A stretch of 23,595 bases of DNA, from NCBI RefSeq assembly GCF_938030725.1, contig NZ_CALHIQ010000041.1, forward strand, positions 1-23,595. The letters run 5' to 3'. Positions 21,705-23,595 of this stretch are shown here, in pieces. A program made the position numbers and the translations under genes. The stretch is from an uncultured Fretibacterium sp. GTDB taxonomy: Bacteria > Synergistota > Synergistia > Synergistales > Aminobacteriaceae. The first letter of the stretch is position 1; every line of letters starts with the position of its first letter. The notes beneath the pieces are model-generated. The model was not told the origin of the DNA. It ran no database searches and saw only the letters and a list, made by a program, of their open reading frames with translations.

Positions 21705-22496
21705 CTACTTTCGTCCCATCAGCAGCGTGGACCCTCCAAGGAAGAGGAATTTTGCCTCCCTGGGGCTCATGAACAGGCCCTGCGTCGTGTCGATGATCTG
21801 CACTTCCTGATACCCCATGCCCTGCAGCCTCTCGACGAACGCCTGCATGTCCCCGTACCTGGCGCGGGACATGAGGTCGTGCAGGGCGAAGGTCCCGCCC
21901 TTTTTCAGGACCCGCAGCGTCTCCAGGAGGACGTCCTGCCGGTTTACTCCAACGATGTTGTGGTAGCAGTAGTTGCTGGTGACCGCGTCGAAGCTCTCGT
22001 CCGGAAAATCGAGCTTCACCGCGTTGCCCTGAAGGAAGCGGACGTTGCTCACGCCCTCCGCCAGGGCGTTGTCCTCGCAGAGCTTCTTGTTGTACGAGGC
22101 GTAGGTGATCCCCCACAGGTCGACCCCCGTCATGCTTCCCCGCGGGTTCCTCTTCGCGCAGGCGATGGTCAGCGCGCCGCTGCCGCAGCCCACGTCGAGC
22201 CCGCATCCGCCGTCGGGCAGATGGACGTATTGCGCGACCCCCTCGACGATGGCCCGCGCGAGCTGTCTTTTGCCGTTGTAGTCAAAGGCCCGATACAGCG
22301 CGATGCCGAGCGTCAGAAGGACGAGGCAGACGGCGCTTGCGAGCCCCAGCACGACGGCCAGAACGCCCCGCGCCGTGTCGGAAACGCCGGTCCCCAGGAC
22401 TCCCAGGGCAAGGAAGAACAGCAGGACGACGGCGGTTACGACGGCGAGGGCGACGAGCAGGCCCTTCGGCACCCAGTTCTTGTAGTTCGGTTTCAT
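21705..22496 (-). CDS. Membrane-anchored class I SAM-dependent methyltransferase
   Basis: Two hydrophobic segments near the N-terminus (about 12-34 and 44-67) should anchor the 263-residue protein in the membrane, with the catalytic domain in the cytoplasm. SAM motif I is LDVGCGSG (100-107). Later come TGVDLWG, DAVTSNYCYHNI and LRVLKKGGTFALHDL, typical of UbiE-like methyltransferases. The substrate is unknown. ATG 22496 is chosen because GGAGGG lies seven bases upstream; an in-frame ATG at 22526 lacks one. It is transcribed towards the Pdu operon and lies just downstream of the ZIP gene on the same strand, so both may share a transcript. A role in metal or metalloid handling would be speculation. 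Confidence 0.85.
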   Translation of the reverse strand: MKPNYKNWVPKGLLVALAVVTAVVLLFFLALGVLGTGVSDTARGVLAVVLGLASAVCLVLLTLGIALYRAFDYNGKRQLARAIVEGVAQYVHLPDGGCGLDVGCGSGALTIACAKRNPRGSMTGVDLWGITYASYNKKLCEDNALAEGVSNVRFLQGNAVKLDFPDESFDAVTSNYCYHNIVGVNRQDVLLETLRVLKKGGTFALHDLMSRARYGDMQAFVERLQGMGYQEVQIIDTTQGLFMSPREAKFLFLGGSTLLMGRK

Positions 22497-22553
22497 GAGA
22501 AATCCCTCCAGTCGATAAAAATTCAAAAACGTGGCTCCGCGGGCCCCATTCGA

Positions 22554-23336
22554 TTACCCAAGGGCCACGTCCAGAGCCATCATCAGGGTGAACCCGGCGG
22601 CGAACATCAGGCCGCCGACGTCGGAGTGCTTGCCCGACGAGAACTCCGGGATCAGCTCCTCCACCACGACGTAGAACATCGCTCCGGCCGCGAAGCTCAG
22701 AAAGTAGGGCATGAGGGGCGTGAAGACCTCCGCCGCCCAGAGCATCAGGACGGCGGCGACGGGTTCCACCGCGCCGGACAGGATGCCCTCGACGCAGGCG
22801 CGGCGCCGACTCTCCCCCTCCGCGTGGAGCGGCATGGAGATGATGGCGCCCTCCGGGAAGTTCTGAATGGCGATGCCGAGCGCCAGGGCCATGGCGCCAC
22901 CCGCAGTGATCTCCTCCACGCCGGACAGGAGCCCCGCGTAGACGATCCCCACGGCCATGCCCTCGGGGACGTTGTGCAGCGTGACGGCGAGGGAGAGCAT
23001 CGTCGTTCGCGGGAGGTGGGTTCTGGGACCCTCGGCCTCCTGAGCGTCCATGTGCAGGTGCGGGACGACCCGGTCCAGCAGGAGGAGGAACAGGGTCCCT
23101 GCCCAATAGCCGACCGCCGCAGGGAAAAAGGCGAAGGCCCCAAGGGGCTCGCTCTGCTCTATGGCGGGGATCAACAGGCTCCAGATCGACGCGGCGGTCA
23201 TGACCCCCGCGGCAAAGCCGGTGAGCGCCCGTCGAATGGTGTCGTTGAGCTCCCCCTTCATGAAGAACACGCAGGCTGCGCCGAGGGACGTCCCCAGAAA
23301 GGGGATCAGGATCCCCTGAAACACTTGAAGATTCAT
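22554..23336 (-). CDS. ZIP-family divalent metal transporter
   Basis: This 260-residue inner-membrane protein probably imports zinc, iron or related cations. About eight hydrophobic segments are visible. The metal-site motifs HNVPEG (121-126) and QNFPEG (158-163) in neighbouring segments are the ZIP signature of GufA/ZupT-like members. A His-containing loop (VPHLHMDA, 91-98) lies before them. ATG 23336 is chosen because AGGTAAGG lies just upstream and the first membrane segment begins soon after; an in-frame start at 23393 would add a charged leader with no ribosome-binding site. The start is divergent from the partial plus-strand gene at 23513. Confidence 0.9.
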   Translation of the reverse strand: MNLQVFQGILIPFLGTSLGAACVFFMKGELNDTIRRALTGFAAGVMTAASIWSLLIPAIEQSEPLGAFAFFPAAVGYWAGTLFLLLLDRVVPHLHMDAQEAEGPRTHLPRTTMLSLAVTLHNVPEGMAVGIVYAGLLSGVEEITAGGAMALALGIAIQNFPEGAIISMPLHAEGESRRRACVEGILSGAVEPVAAVLMLWAAEVFTPLMPYFLSFAAGAMFYVVVEELIPEFSSGKHSDVGGLMFAAGFTLMMALDVALG

Positions 23337-23433
23337 GAACCTTACCTCGCCTTTCGTACCCCTTCGCGCCCTGACAGGGGGATTTGTGTTCAAGCTCCCG
23401 TGTGTGTCCTGCCTCCCCGTTCCCGTTCGGACG

Positions 23434-23462
23434 TTAACGGGGGTAAATCATTTAATTATAAT
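23434..23462 (+). promoter_or_regulatory. Possible promoter for the right-edge gene
   Basis: TATAAT at 23457-23462 lies 17 bases after TTAACG (four of six to the -35 consensus), in an AT-rich patch of a G+C-rich region. A second TATAAT at 23486-23491 lacks a fitting -35 box. Confidence 0.5.
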
Positions 23463-23512
23463 CCATTCTCGTCATCCGCGAGGCGTATAATGAGGACGGG
23501 GAGGCAACGGTG

Positions 23513-23595
23513 ATGGACATCATGACGATGCTGTTTGATCAGGAAACGGCGACGCGGAATTACGTTGACAGGGTGCGCCGCGAGGCGGCGGAACA
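23513..23595 (+). CDS. Start of an unidentified protein (3' part outside the window)
   Basis: The frame reads MDIMTMLFDQETATRNYVDR and continues with charged residues to the window edge, 27 codons in all. GGGGAGG lies nine bases before the ATG, and a promoter candidate precedes it. Some Rpn-like nuclease or hypothetical proteins begin in a similar way, but 27 residues are too few to name it. Confidence 0.55.
   Translation, partial: MDIMTMLFDQETATRNYVDRVRREAAE

Noticed and set aside
1..23595. tRNA, rRNA, CRISPR arrays, insertion sequences
   Set aside because: No cloverleaf-like or rRNA segments, no regularly spaced repeats and no transposase-like frames were noticed by eye.

Overview
The window is a G+C-rich chromosomal piece whose centre is one long, co-directional operon for a propanediol-type bacterial microcompartment (Pdu metabolosome). 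It has a coenzyme-B12-dependent diol dehydratase, its reactivase, cobalamin recycling enzymes, aldehyde and alcohol dehydrogenases, and about eight shell proteins. Desulfoferrodoxin, oxygen-sensitive B12 chemistry and fermentative PduP/PduQ point to an anaerobe. The G+C-rich coding, frequent GTG/TTG starts and the mixed Pdu/EutJ gene set would fit a high-GC anaerobe such as a Synergistota member, but that assignment is a guess from general familiarity and was not tested.

Layout. Positions 1-4012 hold minus-strand housekeeping genes: tlyA (cut by the window edge), dxs, a TIGR02757/DUF2400-family gene with no ordinary start codon for its conserved N-terminus, and dfx. Positions about 4170-5180 are a sharply AT-rich island with one unrecognised minus-strand gene. 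Positions 5145-5475 are the control region of the operon: a direct repeat, a near-consensus sigma-70 promoter with a 17-base spacer, a class-I-like cobalamin riboswitch, and a strong intrinsic terminator. Positions 5510-21611 are the operon, in the order pduU, pduV, pduA/J, pduB, pduC, pduD, pduE, pduG, pduH, a pduK-like gene, a 42-codon ORF, eutJ, a pduM-like gene, a permuted BMC gene, pduN, pduO, pduP, pduQ, pduS, pduT. Positions 21625-23336 hold a palindrome, then a membrane-anchored methyltransferase and a ZIP metal transporter on the minus strand. A plus-strand gene begins at 23513 and runs off the window.

How the genes work together. PduCDE would convert 1,2-propanediol (or glycerol) to an aldehyde inside a shell of PduA/J, PduB, PduK-like, PduT, PduU, the permuted BMC protein and the PduN vertex pentamer. 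PduGH reactivates the dehydratase. PduS and PduO rebuild adenosylcobalamin. PduP makes propionyl-CoA and PduQ makes propanol, which recycles NAD(H) and CoA. Short amphipathic helices on PduB, PduD, PduE, PduP, the PduM-like protein and, unusually, the C-terminus of PduH look like encapsulation or tethering peptides. No PduL/EutD phosphotransacylase, PduW kinase, PduF transporter or PocR regulator is seen.

The most interesting point is the control region. A B12 riboswitch whose predicted logic is ligand = termination stands in front of an operon that needs B12. The second group of points is protein architecture: PduH with a C-terminal helix, a BMC protein with a basic tail, and a permuted BMC protein without the usual beta-barrel strand.
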